A stretch of DNA of 64,000 bases from Chloroflexus aurantiacus J-10-fl (GTDB taxonomy: Bacteria; Chloroflexota; Chloroflexia; Chloroflexales; Chloroflexaceae), in the NCBI RefSeq assembly GCF_000018865.1, contig NC_010175.1, positions 1,922,001 to 1,986,000 on the forward strand. The letters run 5' to 3'. The notes under the pieces are model-generated. The model made no database searches. It was not told where the DNA came from and saw only the letters and a program-made list of their open reading frames with translations. Shown here in pieces: positions 53,311 to 62,471 of this stretch (positions are counted from its first letter, which is position 1; the number at the start of each line of letters is the position of its first letter). The position numbers and the translations under genes are program-made.

Positions 53311-55196
53311 GATAATCCAGGTTGCCACCTACACTGTGAGCAGGCCACGTGAGGCTGACTGCCATGATGAACAGCACGACCCTGCGCCCCACATCGTGCA
53401 GCGTACCTGACCGGTATGAATCGTTTGGGTCGCAGCCCGTTTCGTAGACGCACGACGTCACGGCCATCTGGGATGCTCATCCGCCGTGTCGCTGTGGTGA
53501 TAGAAGGGAGCACCCTGGGTGACGATCTATCCGCGTGCATCCGCCAAACCCGCGTCCATCCGTGTTCCACCCCTCTCCCTGTCGCGCTCAACGCTCCGCA
53601 CCGCTGTGGTGACGTAAGATGGCAACTTGGATTATGATAATGATAATCCAGGTTGCCACCTACACTGTGAGCAGGCCACGAAAGACTACCTGCGATGATG
53701 AACAGCACGACCCTGCGCCCCACATCGTGCAGCGTACCTGACCGGTATGAATCGTTTGGGTCGCAGCCCGTTTCGTAGACGCACGACGTCACGGCCATCT
53801 GGGATGCTCATCCGCCGTGTCGCTGTGGTGATAGAAGGGAGCACCCTGGGTGACGATCTATCCGCGTGCATCCGCCAAACCCGCGTCCATCCGTGTTCCA
53901 CCCCTCTCCCTGTCGCGCTCAACGCCCCGCACCGCTGTGGTGACGTAAGATGGCAACTTGGATTATGATAATGATAATCCAGGTTGCTACCTACCCTGTG
54001 AGCAGGCCACGTGAGGCTGACTGCCATGATGAACAGCACGACCCTGCGCCCCACATCGTGCAGCGTACCTGACCGGTATGAATCGTTTGGGTCGCAGCCC
54101 GTTTCGTAGACGCACGACGTCACGGCCATCTGGGATGCTCATCCGCCGTGTCGCTGTGGTGATAGAAGGGAGCACCCTGGGTGACGATCTATCCGCGTGC
54201 ATCCGCCAAACCCGCGTCCATCCGTGTTCCACCCCTCTCCCTGTCGCGCTCAACGCTCCGCACCGCTGTGGTGACGTAAGATGGCAACTTGGATTATGAT
54301 AATGATAATCCAGGTTGCTACCTACACTGTGAGCAGGCCACGAAAGACTACCTGCGATGATGAACAGCACGACCCTGCGCCCCACATCGTGCAGCGTACC
54401 TGACCGGTATGAATCGTTTGGGTCGCAGCCCGTTTCGTAGACGCACGACGTCACGGCCATCTGGGATGCTCATCCGCCGTGTCGCTGTGGTGATAGAAGG
54501 GAGCACCCTGGGTGACGATCTATCCGCGTGCATCCGCCAAACCCGCGTCCATCCGTGTTCCACCTCTCTCCCTGTCGCGCTCAACGCTCCGCACCGCTGT
54601 GGTGACGTAAGATGGCAACTTGGATTATGATAATGATAATCCAGGTTGCCACCTACCCTGTGCGCAGGCCACGTGAGGCTGACTGCCATGATGAACAGCA
54701 CGACCCTGCGCCCCACATCGTGCAGCGTACCTGACCGGTATGAATCGTTTGGGTCGCAGCCCGTTTCGTAGACGCACGACGTCACGGCCATCTGGGATGC
54801 TCATCCGCCGTGTCGCTGTGGTGATAGAAGGGAGCACCCTGGGTGACGATCTATCCGCGTGCATCCGCCAAACCCGCGTCCATCCGTGTTCCACCCCTCT
54901 CCCTGTCGCGCTCAACGCTCCGCACCGCTGTGGTGACGTAAGATGGCAACTTGGATTATGATAATGATAATCCAGGTTGCCACCTACCCTGTGCGCAGGC
55001 CACGTGAGGCTGACTGCACGCTGCGCACAACACCGTGCAGCATAACTGAACTGTATAAACCATGTGGATAGCAGCCAGTTCCCTCAGACACGCTCCTTCA
55101 CGCCTTACGGTAGCAACTCGAGTTATGCCCATCCTCTGTGTCCTCCGTGCCTCTGTGGTGATAAAGGTAGCAACTTGGGCTATGATACGTTCAGCT
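53311..55196 (+). repeat. 331-bp tandem array, five units plus diverged sixth
   Basis: Units start at 53311, 53642, 53973, 54304 and 54635, exactly 331 bp apart and almost identical. A sixth, shorter and clearly diverged unit runs from 54966 to about 55196. Units 1, 3 and 5 carry GTGAGGCTGACTGCC after the CAGGCCAC word; units 2 and 4 carry GAAAGACTACCTGCG. So the array is A-B-A-B-A, amplified as a 662-bp double unit. It spans no gene; the repeated open frames on both strands are by-products. Confidence 0.95.
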
Positions 55197-55714
55197 TCGG
55201 GCAAGACTGACAGCGAGGTGTTGCTTGTCGAACACCTTTGCGGGTGTTGGCATTCTGTGCTATATTGTCAGTCCAGAAATCAGCAGTGCAAAGCGGTGCA
55301 ACGGGAACTATTGTATCAAATACCACACCCAGACGGTGGCCGGTTCGGGATAACAACATAGTCCGAGGGAACGTTATGATGATGTATGCTAGTGTGCGTT
55401 GATATGCAACGATGCGAGTAAAGATTGTTGGCTAAGCAATTCAGAGCGTTACCCATTGGCAGCTGTACTGCTTTGCTGAACAAAACAACCATATCACCTT
55501 TCGTCTGTGTTGCAACTTCCGAGTGTGGTTATCGTGTTGAGTCATATGAAGCGCAAGGGTCAGTTTCTTCCCGCGAAGCAATCTACCGATATGCTGCGTA
55601 AGGTGCGACGGAAATACGTCGTAAACAAGTTGTGTTTGCTACAAAAACATCCCGTGCCAGCCAAAAGATGATCTATTTCCGGAGTGAATTATCGAACAAC
55701 AGAAGGATCAGGCG
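55197..55714. other. Intergenic region without recognisable features
   Basis: About 520 bp between the repeat array and the M20 peptidase gene. I see no gene, no clear promoter and no repeat copy, apart from a GTATCAAAT word near 55314. Only the AGAAGGATCAGGCG before the next ATG looks like a weak ribosome-binding site. Confidence 0.5.
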
Positions 55715-56884
55715 ATGAAAGCTGTCGTTCAGCAATGGTATACTCACCCCGCTGTGCGGGCTGCTTTGACTGATCTTGCCGACTATCGGCCAACACTGGC
55801 TACGGCAATTGAAATTCAACAGGTTCCGGCGCCAACGTTTGCTGAACGACCACGCTCATTGCTTGTCAGCCAGCGTATGCAAGCCCTCGGTCTGCACGAT
55901 GTCGAGGTTGATGATCTGGGAAATGTGTATGGCCGCCGCCCGGGTAGTACCGCACGTCCAGGACTGTTGATCTCGGCTCACCTTGATACCGTTTTTCCAG
56001 CCGATACCGATCTCTCGATTCGTTATGAAGGTGAACGAGTGTATGGCCCCGGTATCGGTGACAATAGCGCAGGTGTTGCCGGCTTGCTGCGCCTGGCTGA
56101 GATGTATCAGCGCTTTGATCTGCCCAATACCAGCGACATCTGGTTTGTAGCCAATGTTGGTGAAGAGGGTCTGGGCGATCTCCGCGGTATGCGCAGGGTG
56201 GTTGAGCGCTTGCGAACCCGTCTGAGTACGGTGGTCGTCATTGAAGGTTGCGATTTCGGGTCGCTTCACCATCAGGCGATTGGTGTCCGTCGGTTTCGGA
56301 TTGAAGCCACCGGCCCTGGTGGTCACTCGTGGGGAAATTTTGGTACACCGAGCGCCATTCACGTTCTGGTTCGGCTGGCTGCTAGGTTAACCGAATTGCA
56401 GGTACCATCGTCTCCCCGTACTACGTTTAATATCGGTACCATCAGTGGTGGCACGTCGGTGAATACAATTGCCCAGCACGCCAACATGCTCCTCGATCTA
56501 CGCTCGGTATCGTCGGCAGCGCTCACCGATCTGGTCAATGAAGTGTATCGTCTGGTCGAAGAAGTTGCGCTTGAGTACCCGGATGTGCACATTCAGCTTA
56601 CTAAAGTGGGAGATCGGCCTTCAGGTGCTATCCCTCGTGAACATCCGCTGGTTCAGGCCGCAGTCGCAGCCTATCAAATGGTCGGTGCGCAGATTTCATT
56701 TCAGCAGAGCAGCACCGATGCCAATATTCCATTGAGTCTGGGGATGCCTGCGGTTTGTGTTGGTTTGACTGATGGTGGCAATGCCCATCGTACCGATGAG
56801 TATATTTTGCCGTTTAACCTGAGTCGGGGAATGCAGGCGCTACTTCTGCTTTCGCTGGCAGCAAATACCCTTGAAACGATATGA
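55715..56884 (+). CDS. M20-family metallopeptidase
   Basis: A 389-residue zinc-dependent aminopeptidase or amidohydrolase. Metal ligands and catalytic residues are in the expected places: His89 and Asp91 (SAHLDTVFP), Asp116 (GIGDNSAGV), Glu150/Glu151 (NVGEEGLGD), Asp in VIEGCDFG, and a C-terminal His in GGNAHRTDEYI. The dimerisation domain (about 190-300) is bounded by VRRFRIEATGPGGHSW. PepT-like by layout; the substrate is unknown. No signal peptide. Its end lies 22 bases before the sortase start. Confidence 0.92.
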   Translation: MKAVVQQWYTHPAVRAALTDLADYRPTLATAIEIQQVPAPTFAERPRSLLVSQRMQALGLHDVEVDDLGNVYGRRPGSTARPGLLISAHLDTVFPADTDLSIRYEGERVYGPGIGDNSAGVAGLLRLAEMYQRFDLPNTSDIWFVANVGEEGLGDLRGMRRVVERLRTRLSTVVVIEGCDFGSLHHQAIGVRRFRIEATGPGGHSWGNFGTPSAIHVLVRLAARLTELQVPSSPRTTFNIGTISGGTSVNTIAQHANMLLDLRSVSSAALTDLVNEVYRLVEEVALEYPDVHIQLTKVGDRPSGAIPREHPLVQAAVAAYQMVGAQISFQQSSTDANIPLSLGMPAVCVGLTDGGNAHRTDEYILPFNLSRGMQALLLLSLAANTLETI

Positions 56885-56906
56885 TGAGGATGCGGATTCA
56901 ATACAT

Positions 56907-57959
56907 ATGCGTAAACTGCTCGTTGTTCTCCTGATGGTGTTGATCCTCTCACCCGTGCCGGTTACTGCGAATACTGCTGCCGGCACGCCGATCTTGTTTC
57001 GTGAAACTGGTCATACGCTGGCGTATGCGTTTCGTGAGTTCTATGATCGACAGGGAGGGTTGCCGATTTTTGGTTATCCCCTCACCGAGGTGTTCATCGA
57101 AGATGGCCGCCCTGTGCAATACTTCGAGCGGGCCAGGTTTGAATGGCACGCTGAACTGGCGCTGGTGCAGGTTGGGCATCTCGGTCGGTGGGCGGCGGCG
57201 GCGCTGGCGACACATCCGGCATTTGCGCCACTTTCTGCCCCACCACCCAATGCCGATTTCTTTCCTGAAACCGGTCACAGTCTGAGTGGTGCGTTCCGTT
57301 CGTTTTGGTGGGCGAATGGTGGCTTACCGACATTTGGCTTTCCGCTTTCAGAGCCGTTTGAATACATCGACAACAACGGTCAGCCTCGTCTGGTGCAGTT
57401 CTTTGAGCGTGCCCGTTTCGAGTGGCATCCGCAGAATCCCCCCCGCTATCAAGTCTTGCTCGGTCATTTGGGACGCGAATGGCTGGCAGCCAATCCGGCG
57501 CCAGAGTGGGCTATGCAGGCGGTGGCTACCCCTGATGCAGCCTGGTCGGCGGTACGCCCTACCCGTGTGCAGGTGCCACGGATCGGAGTTGATACGGCTG
57601 TCGTGAGTGCTGGCTTTTCCTTTGGGGCCTGGGATGTGCCACGCTATACGGCTGTTCATTACTGGCCGATCAGCGGCTATCCCGGTACGACCGGTAATAT
57701 TGTGATTGCCGGCCATGTCGGCTACCGGGGCATCATCTTCAATCAATTGCCCGCGATCACAGTTGGCGATGAGGTTCTGCTAACTGTCAATGGACAAATC
57801 AGGCGCTATACTGTCCGCGAAGTGCTCACAGTGCTTCCTGATGAGACGTGGGTTCTGGCGCCGACCAGTCGCGAAACGCTGACCCTGATCACCTGTGTGC
57901 CAATCGGCGTCTATTCACACCGCCTGATCGTTCGGGCAGCACCGGTTGCCGATTCGTGA
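56907..57959 (+). CDS. Sortase with two LGFP-like surface repeats
   Basis: A 350-residue exported protein. The signal peptide or anchor is MRKLLVVLLMVLILSPVPVT. Two repeats (about 32-82 and 120-174) share TGH(T/S)L, GGLP.FG(Y/F)PL and QFFERARFEWH, a motif set I know from Chloroflexota surface proteins. The C-terminal sortase domain (about 218-343) has His270 (IAGHVGYRG), Cys330 (TLITC) and Arg339 (YSHRLIVR), the complete catalytic triad. It would attach LPXTG-type proteins to the cell surface; LPTTG is present in the DUF4397 protein at 27946. The longer start at 56871 lacks signal-peptide logic. Probably an operon with the M20 gene. Confidence 0.9.
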   Translation: MRKLLVVLLMVLILSPVPVTANTAAGTPILFRETGHTLAYAFREFYDRQGGLPIFGYPLTEVFIEDGRPVQYFERARFEWHAELALVQVGHLGRWAAAALATHPAFAPLSAPPPNADFFPETGHSLSGAFRSFWWANGGLPTFGFPLSEPFEYIDNNGQPRLVQFFERARFEWHPQNPPRYQVLLGHLGREWLAANPAPEWAMQAVATPDAAWSAVRPTRVQVPRIGVDTAVVSAGFSFGAWDVPRYTAVHYWPISGYPGTTGNIVIAGHVGYRGIIFNQLPAITVGDEVLLTVNGQIRRYTVREVLTVLPDETWVLAPTSRETLTLITCVPIGVYSHRLIVRAAPVADS

Positions 57960-57962
57960 AAT

Positions 57963-58295
57963 TAAGATAATCCAGGTTGCCCCCTTACGTCACCACAGCG
58001 GTGCGGATCGTTGATCGCGACGGGGGGATGGGTGGAACACGGATGGACGCGGGTGAGGCGGATGAACGCGGATAGATCGTCACCCAAGGTGCTCCCTTAT
58101 ATCACCACAGAGACATGGAGGATGGGCATACCAGATGTGCGTGACGTAGTGTGTCTACGGAACTGGCTGCGACCCAAACGATGCATACCGGTCAGGTACG
58201 CTGCACGAGGTTGTGCGCAGCGTCGTGTTGTTCATCCTGGTAGTCAGCCTTCCGTGGCCTGCTCACAGCATAGTTGGCAACCTGGGTTAAGATAG
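57963..58295 (-). repeat. Repeat family A, long form, inverted
   Basis: A single 330-bp copy, inverted relative to the 53.3-kb array and more diverged. It retains the CACGGATGGACGCGGGT, GCGGATAGATCGTCACCC and CACCACAGAGACATGGAGG words. It begins 3 bases after the sortase stop. Confidence 0.8.
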
Positions 58296-58453
58296 AACTG
58301 TGACCTTCTCGCTATCCTTGTGGCCAACGACTTCTCTGACAACGTACAATACAATCATCCCCCCACTGGGGAGTTTGAACGTAAGATGAAAGCTGTCGAA
58401 CAAATGGACTGCGATCTCTGATATGGCTAGAAAGGAGGAGCGGGCGTCTGCTG

Positions 58454-58954
58454 GTGTCTGACATCGCCAGTCATCGCCCGCGAATTCATATGGAAGAGCG
58501 TCGTCGTGGCTCAGGCTGGTTCGGCTGGGTTATATTTCTCCTGTTTGTGCTGGCCCCGTCATTTCTACCACCCCTGGCTCGCTGGCTCAGTTTTCAGACG
58601 GGTATACCGATTGGCACAACCGAACTCTTCATTGCGATTATTGTTCTTATCATCGTCTTCTCGATTGGGAGCAGCATCGTTGGTGCGCTGCGGCGGGCGG
58701 CTGAAGGTCGTGACTCACTACCGATACCGCGATCCGACGATACCTTCCGTATGCCCCCCTCATCGCCAGAAGAGGTTTTTCGTGTTCCGCCACCGCCACC
58801 TGAGCCGCCGCGCATGCCGACGTCTGCGACCCAGCTTCCAGGTGCGCCACGCTTTGAGCCGATTATCGATCCGCGCATTCTCCTCTTCGGGATTCTGGGC
58901 CTGATCGTGATTGGTTTTGTCTTTGGTGTGCTGTTTTTGGTGCTCAATCCATAG
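58454..58954 (+). CDS. Hypothetical two- or three-span membrane protein with Pro-rich linker
   Basis: A 166-residue protein. A short polar start precedes spans WFGWVIFLLFVLAPSFL and TTELFIAIIVLIIVFSIGSSIV. A Pro/Arg-rich cytoplasmic or external linker (about 95-135, PPPPPEPPRMP) follows, then the span ILLFGILGLIVIGFVFGVLFLVL at the C-terminus. The GTG at 58454 is 15 bases after AGGAGGAG, so an upstream CTG or another start is possible. No family recognised. Overall frame and hydrophobic pattern support a real gene. Confidence 0.7.
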   Translation: MSDIASHRPRIHMEERRRGSGWFGWVIFLLFVLAPSFLPPLARWLSFQTGIPIGTTELFIAIIVLIIVFSIGSSIVGALRRAAEGRDSLPIPRSDDTFRMPPSSPEEVFRVPPPPPEPPRMPTSATQLPGAPRFEPIIDPRILLFGILGLIVIGFVFGVLFLVLNP

Positions 58955-59001
58955 GCGATTAGTGACCGGCGTATTTACACCTCTCATCTACTTGAAATCA
59001 T

Positions 59002-59763
59002 ATGCACTTGTACGATCCATTTGCCCGCTATTATGATGCCGATTTTCGCCACTTTCACGACGACATTCCCTTCTACCGTGAATGGGCACGGCGTACCGGT
59101 GGGCCGATCCTTGAGCTGATGTGTGGTACTGGCCGCGTGCTGCTGCCGCTGGCCAGTGCCGGCTTTCAACTGACCGGCGTCGATCTCTCGCCGGCAATGT
59201 TGGCCCTGGCACGTGAACGATTGCATGCGGAAGGCTTACTCGACCGGGTAACACTGCTTGAAGCTGATGTGCGGAGTGTCATATTGCCTGAACATCAGTT
59301 TCCGTTAGCATTTGTGGCTGTAAATTCCTTCATGCATTTGACAACCATCGAAGATCAATTGGCCACACTGGCGGTTGTTCGTCGGGCATTGACCCGGCGG
59401 GGGACGTTGATTATCGATCTCTTCAACCCCGATCCGCTGGCAATCACTCGCGAAGATGGTCGGGTACAGCTTGAGCGCAGTTACGAACTCGATGGTTGTT
59501 TTGTGCAAAAATTTGTCGTCATCGAGAGTGATGCGGCGGAGCAGATAAGCCACGTAACCTTTATCTATGATGAAACCGCTGCGAACGGTACACTTACCCG
59601 ACGCACGATGCAGTTCACCATGCGCTGGCTCTACCGCTTCGAGCTTGAACATCTGCTGGCCCGTGCCGGTTTTACCCTTCGCGCAGTCTATGGGAGTTAC
59701 GATCTCGAACCATACTCGTCAGGCAGTCCGCGTCTGATTGCCGTTGCTTCTCCCCGGCGCTAA
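59002..59763 (+). CDS. SAM-dependent methyltransferase, class I
   Basis: A 253-residue protein with the SAM-binding motif [20 protein letters not shown] (motif I), [15 protein letters not shown] (motif II) and [24 protein letters not shown] marks motif IV, and a C-terminal strand region follows. The methyl acceptor is unknown. It begins 48 bases after the membrane-protein gene and precedes fabZ by 33 bases, so the three may be one transcript. TTG/GTG alternatives were not needed. Confidence 0.9.
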
Positions 59764-59795
59764 GCTGCGCCTGTAGTCTGAAGGAGTCTTGTGTT

Positions 59796-60230
59796 ATGCT
59801 GTCAATTCAAGAGATCATGGCGCTCATTCCTCACCGCTACCCCTTTCTCCTTGTTGACCGGATTATGGAGCTAGAGCCGGGTGTGCGTGCGGTAGGTGAA
59901 AAGCTGGTATCGGCCAATGAACCATACTTTCAGGGGCATTTTCCCGGCAATCCGATCATGCCCGGTGTGCTGATACTGGAAGCACTGGCCCAAACCGGGG
60001 CAGTGGCTGCTCTGAGTGCACCGGAAAACGCCGGCAAGCTGGTGCTCTTTGCCGGTATCGATGGCGCACGCTTCAAGCGCGTGGTGCGACCTGGCGATAC
60101 GTTGCGTCTGGAAGTGCAACTGGAGAAGATGCGGCGTGGAGTCGGTAAAGGCCAGGCCCGCGCTACGGTCGCCGATCAACTGGCCTGCGAGGCCGAATTG
60201 CTCTTTGCGCTGACCGATCCTTCGCGCTAG
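59796..60230 (+). CDS. fabZ: 3-hydroxyacyl-ACP dehydratase
   Basis: FabZ removes water from 3-hydroxyacyl-ACP in fatty acid elongation. The 144-residue hotdog-fold protein has [13 protein letters not shown] at the start, catalytic His48 in [13 protein letters not shown] and Glu62 in [15 protein letters not shown]-type tail replaced here by [20 protein letters not shown] precedes the ATG. No other fatty acid gene is adjacent. Confidence 0.96.
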
Positions 60231-60360
60231 CAAGGTATGGGTTTGCGACTGGACGGCTTACGAATGTCTGTCTTTGAGAATTGACTCAAGCTACCTGTAT
60301 CAAAGCGCCGATAGCGTGCGCGTCGGTTATACGCACGGTTGTTCATCTGGCTGAGTGATA

Positions 60361-60585
60361 ACCCCCGCTCAAGTTGTCACCTACGCTATGAGCAGGCTAT
60401 GGAGGCTGATGGTCAGGATGAATAGTACGAAGCCGCACTCAATACCGTATGGCGTAACTGCACGAACGATATGGGGTGCAGCCAGTTCCTGTAGACGGCT
60501 ACGTCACATCTCTCGGAAGCAATCCGAGTTATCTACATCCTCCGTGTCTCTGTGGTGAAATAAGGTAGCAACTTGGGTTACCCTC
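60361..60585 (+). repeat. Repeat family A, short form
   Basis: About 225 bp in the same orientation as the 53.3-kb array: TATGAGCAGGCTATGGAGGCTGATGG, GGTGCAGCCAGTTCC, then TCCTCCGTGTCTCTGTGGTGA and GGTAGCAACTTGGGTTA. It lacks the inner roughly 100-bp segment of the 331-bp form. It lies in otherwise featureless DNA between fabZ and the 7-TM gene. Confidence 0.7.
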
Positions 60586-60701
60586 GCTTGTTGTTGATGA
60601 ACTGCCAACACGTGAGCAGGGGCACATACGCTGGCCCCTGCTCGACTTACGCAACAGTCTATGTTCCCTGGAACGCAGTGAACTACCCCTCAATCAAACG
60701 C

Positions 60702-61406
60702 TCAAGACAGCCTTGAATTGGCCAGGGCCAGCCTGCGCGCCGGAACTTCTTGCTCCATTTGCCGGGTAAGCTGCCAGGTTCCCAGACAGAAGGCAAGCTG
60801 AGCCAGTGTTTGCACAATCTGCTCGAACCACTGCACTGGAATCGTTTGTGGTACGTTATTTGCCATCTGCGACATACCGATGATGGTGAGGAGCACGATC
60901 ACGAACACTACTGCCAGCGGACGCATATTGCGTCGCCAGGCGCCTATCGCCAGCATCAGTAAGAGAGCGGTGTTACCAAGCGTTGCCAGCATAATGAGTG
61001 GCACACGCCACGGCCCACCATTACTTGCAATCAATGCCGAACCACCGCCAAACAAAGCAATCACAATCAGTGGCACGAGCCATGGCCGGCGCAGTCCTGG
61101 TTTGCCCTGCAACTGGCGCGTATAGCTGTAGACTGCTGTGGCAATAAGGGTAAAGCCGGGAGCGATCATTGGAAAGAGTGCCTGACTGAAGAGAGGAATA
61201 TCAGTGCCGTTGATTGCCATGAGTAATTTCCATGTTGCTTTTAAAACGCCACCAACGGCAAGTAAGCCCAGACCGACGTAGACCATGCTCCCCAGACCGC
61301 GGTCAAGTTGCGAGACGGTGCGAGCGATAAACCACACTCCAACCAGCGAGAAGATCACCGGGAGGTAATCCTCCAGCGCCAGCGCCAGCGAATATTCCAT
61401 CTCCAT
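60702..61406 (-). CDS. Hypothetical seven-span membrane protein
   Basis: A 234-residue protein with about seven membrane spans (first LEDYLPVIFSLVGVWFIA, last QIVQTLAQLAFCLGTWQL) and short loops. ATAVYSYTRQLQGKPGLRRPW is a basic cytoplasmic loop. I do not recognise the family. GGGAGGCGTGCA precedes the ATG at 61406. An N-terminal acidic residue cluster (MEMEY) is exposed. Function unknown; transport or sensing is possible. Confidence 0.78.
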   Translation of the reverse strand: MEMEYSLALALEDYLPVIFSLVGVWFIARTVSQLDRGLGSMVYVGLGLLAVGGVLKATWKLLMAINGTDIPLFSQALFPMIAPGFTLIATAVYSYTRQLQGKPGLRRPWLVPLIVIALFGGGSALIASNGGPWRVPLIMLATLGNTALLLMLAIGAWRRNMRPLAVVFVIVLLTIIGMSQMANNVPQTIPVQWFEQIVQTLAQLAFCLGTWQLTRQMEQEVPARRLALANSRLS

Positions 61407-62471
61407 TGCACGCCTCCCGTTATGTTATCCAACGCTTGTGAATGTAGTTCATTATATTGCATATCATACTCTTTGACAAGCCAGGTATTGATTGCTGCGA
61501 CAATGAACGGGAGCGGTTAATCATTCTGATCAAGAGGCTGGCAGAGTGGTGAAATATAACGATATTGCAAATCATATCAAATGTGTGATCAGCGCACACG
61601 TGACCATGCTTGCCAATCAACACCGGCTCCGGTGCTGCACCTGAACGATGCAGCGCTGGCACCCAGCGCTGGTATGACAGGAGCGTAGGGGCACGGCATG
61701 CCGTGCCCCTACGACCACGCCGACGATAACCCACCGGTGACTCGTTGGTGACACACCTGAACGATGCATATTGTTGAGCAAGAGTTGGTATAATGTATCA
61801 AGAACCGCATCACTCTTGTTACGTACCAGCCGTGGCCGGTAGAGGGACGCGCAACCGTGCGCCCCTACTTTCTATCGGTGGGATAGTCGCTGGTTCAGAG
61901 CCGTTTTGCGGTTGTGCAGGCGTCTTCCCTGGCGATGGTCATCGTGAGGCCATTCGTACCTACGCAGTGAGGACGTTATCTGCATGATAGGTAACGAGAA
62001 GCCTCCAGCGGGAGCAGGTGCGGGTGGGGGTGGGTTGCGGAGTGCACAAACTGACCTGCCCCCTGGGAGCACGAGCCTCCGGCTCGGCCACCACCCGGCC
62101 CGGCAGGCACTGACCTGCCCTGCACCGTAAGTATCCGCTGCCGGCAGGGGTGAGTTATGGTGGGGGCGGGCCGCAGATCACTTCTGAACGTAACGAAAGT
62201 GTGCTGCACCTGAACACAGACGCACTAAACCGGCTCACCCGTGTCTTTGACGACCCACTGGTGGCTGTGGGTGTGGCAGCACGGGGATGGCATCTAAACG
62301 TTGCACGTCGTGGAGCAAGCGCTGGTATCAGTTCACCTCGCCGGAGTTGCTCTTTGCTCTACCGGTCACACGGTGATTGATGGCTTATCCATGCCGACAG
62401 GAGCGAGTTTACTCAACCCGCTCCTGCTGTATCTCATAACCTGCTATAGTGATAAGAAACCGGAAAGCGAT
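61407..62471. other. Gene-free region with a long palindrome
   Basis: No gene is supported in about 1 kb. The open frames lack ribosome-binding sites and differ in codon use from neighbours. It holds the 30-bp palindrome at 61684-61713, a related half near 61845-61867 (GCAACCGTGCGCCCCTAC) and several CCGGCAGG/CCTGCCGG-type words at 62040-62140. Confidence 0.55.
61684..61713. repeat. Perfect 30-bp palindrome
   Basis: CGTAGGGGCACGGCA followed directly by its complement, ending at 61713. Zero-base loop, so it can form a cruciform. The right half resembles a repeat half near 61850-61867. No nearby gene uses it as an obvious terminator. Confidence 0.85.

Noticed and set aside
53416-54961. Repeated open frames of 73 and 147-167 residues on both strands in the 331-bp array
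   Set aside because: They recur with exactly the repeat period, have no ribosome-binding sites, and similar repeat copies elsewhere break them. They are by-products of the repeats, not a gene family.
53311-55196. A CRISPR array
   Set aside because: Units are 331 bp with no short repeat-spacer alternation and there are no cas genes.
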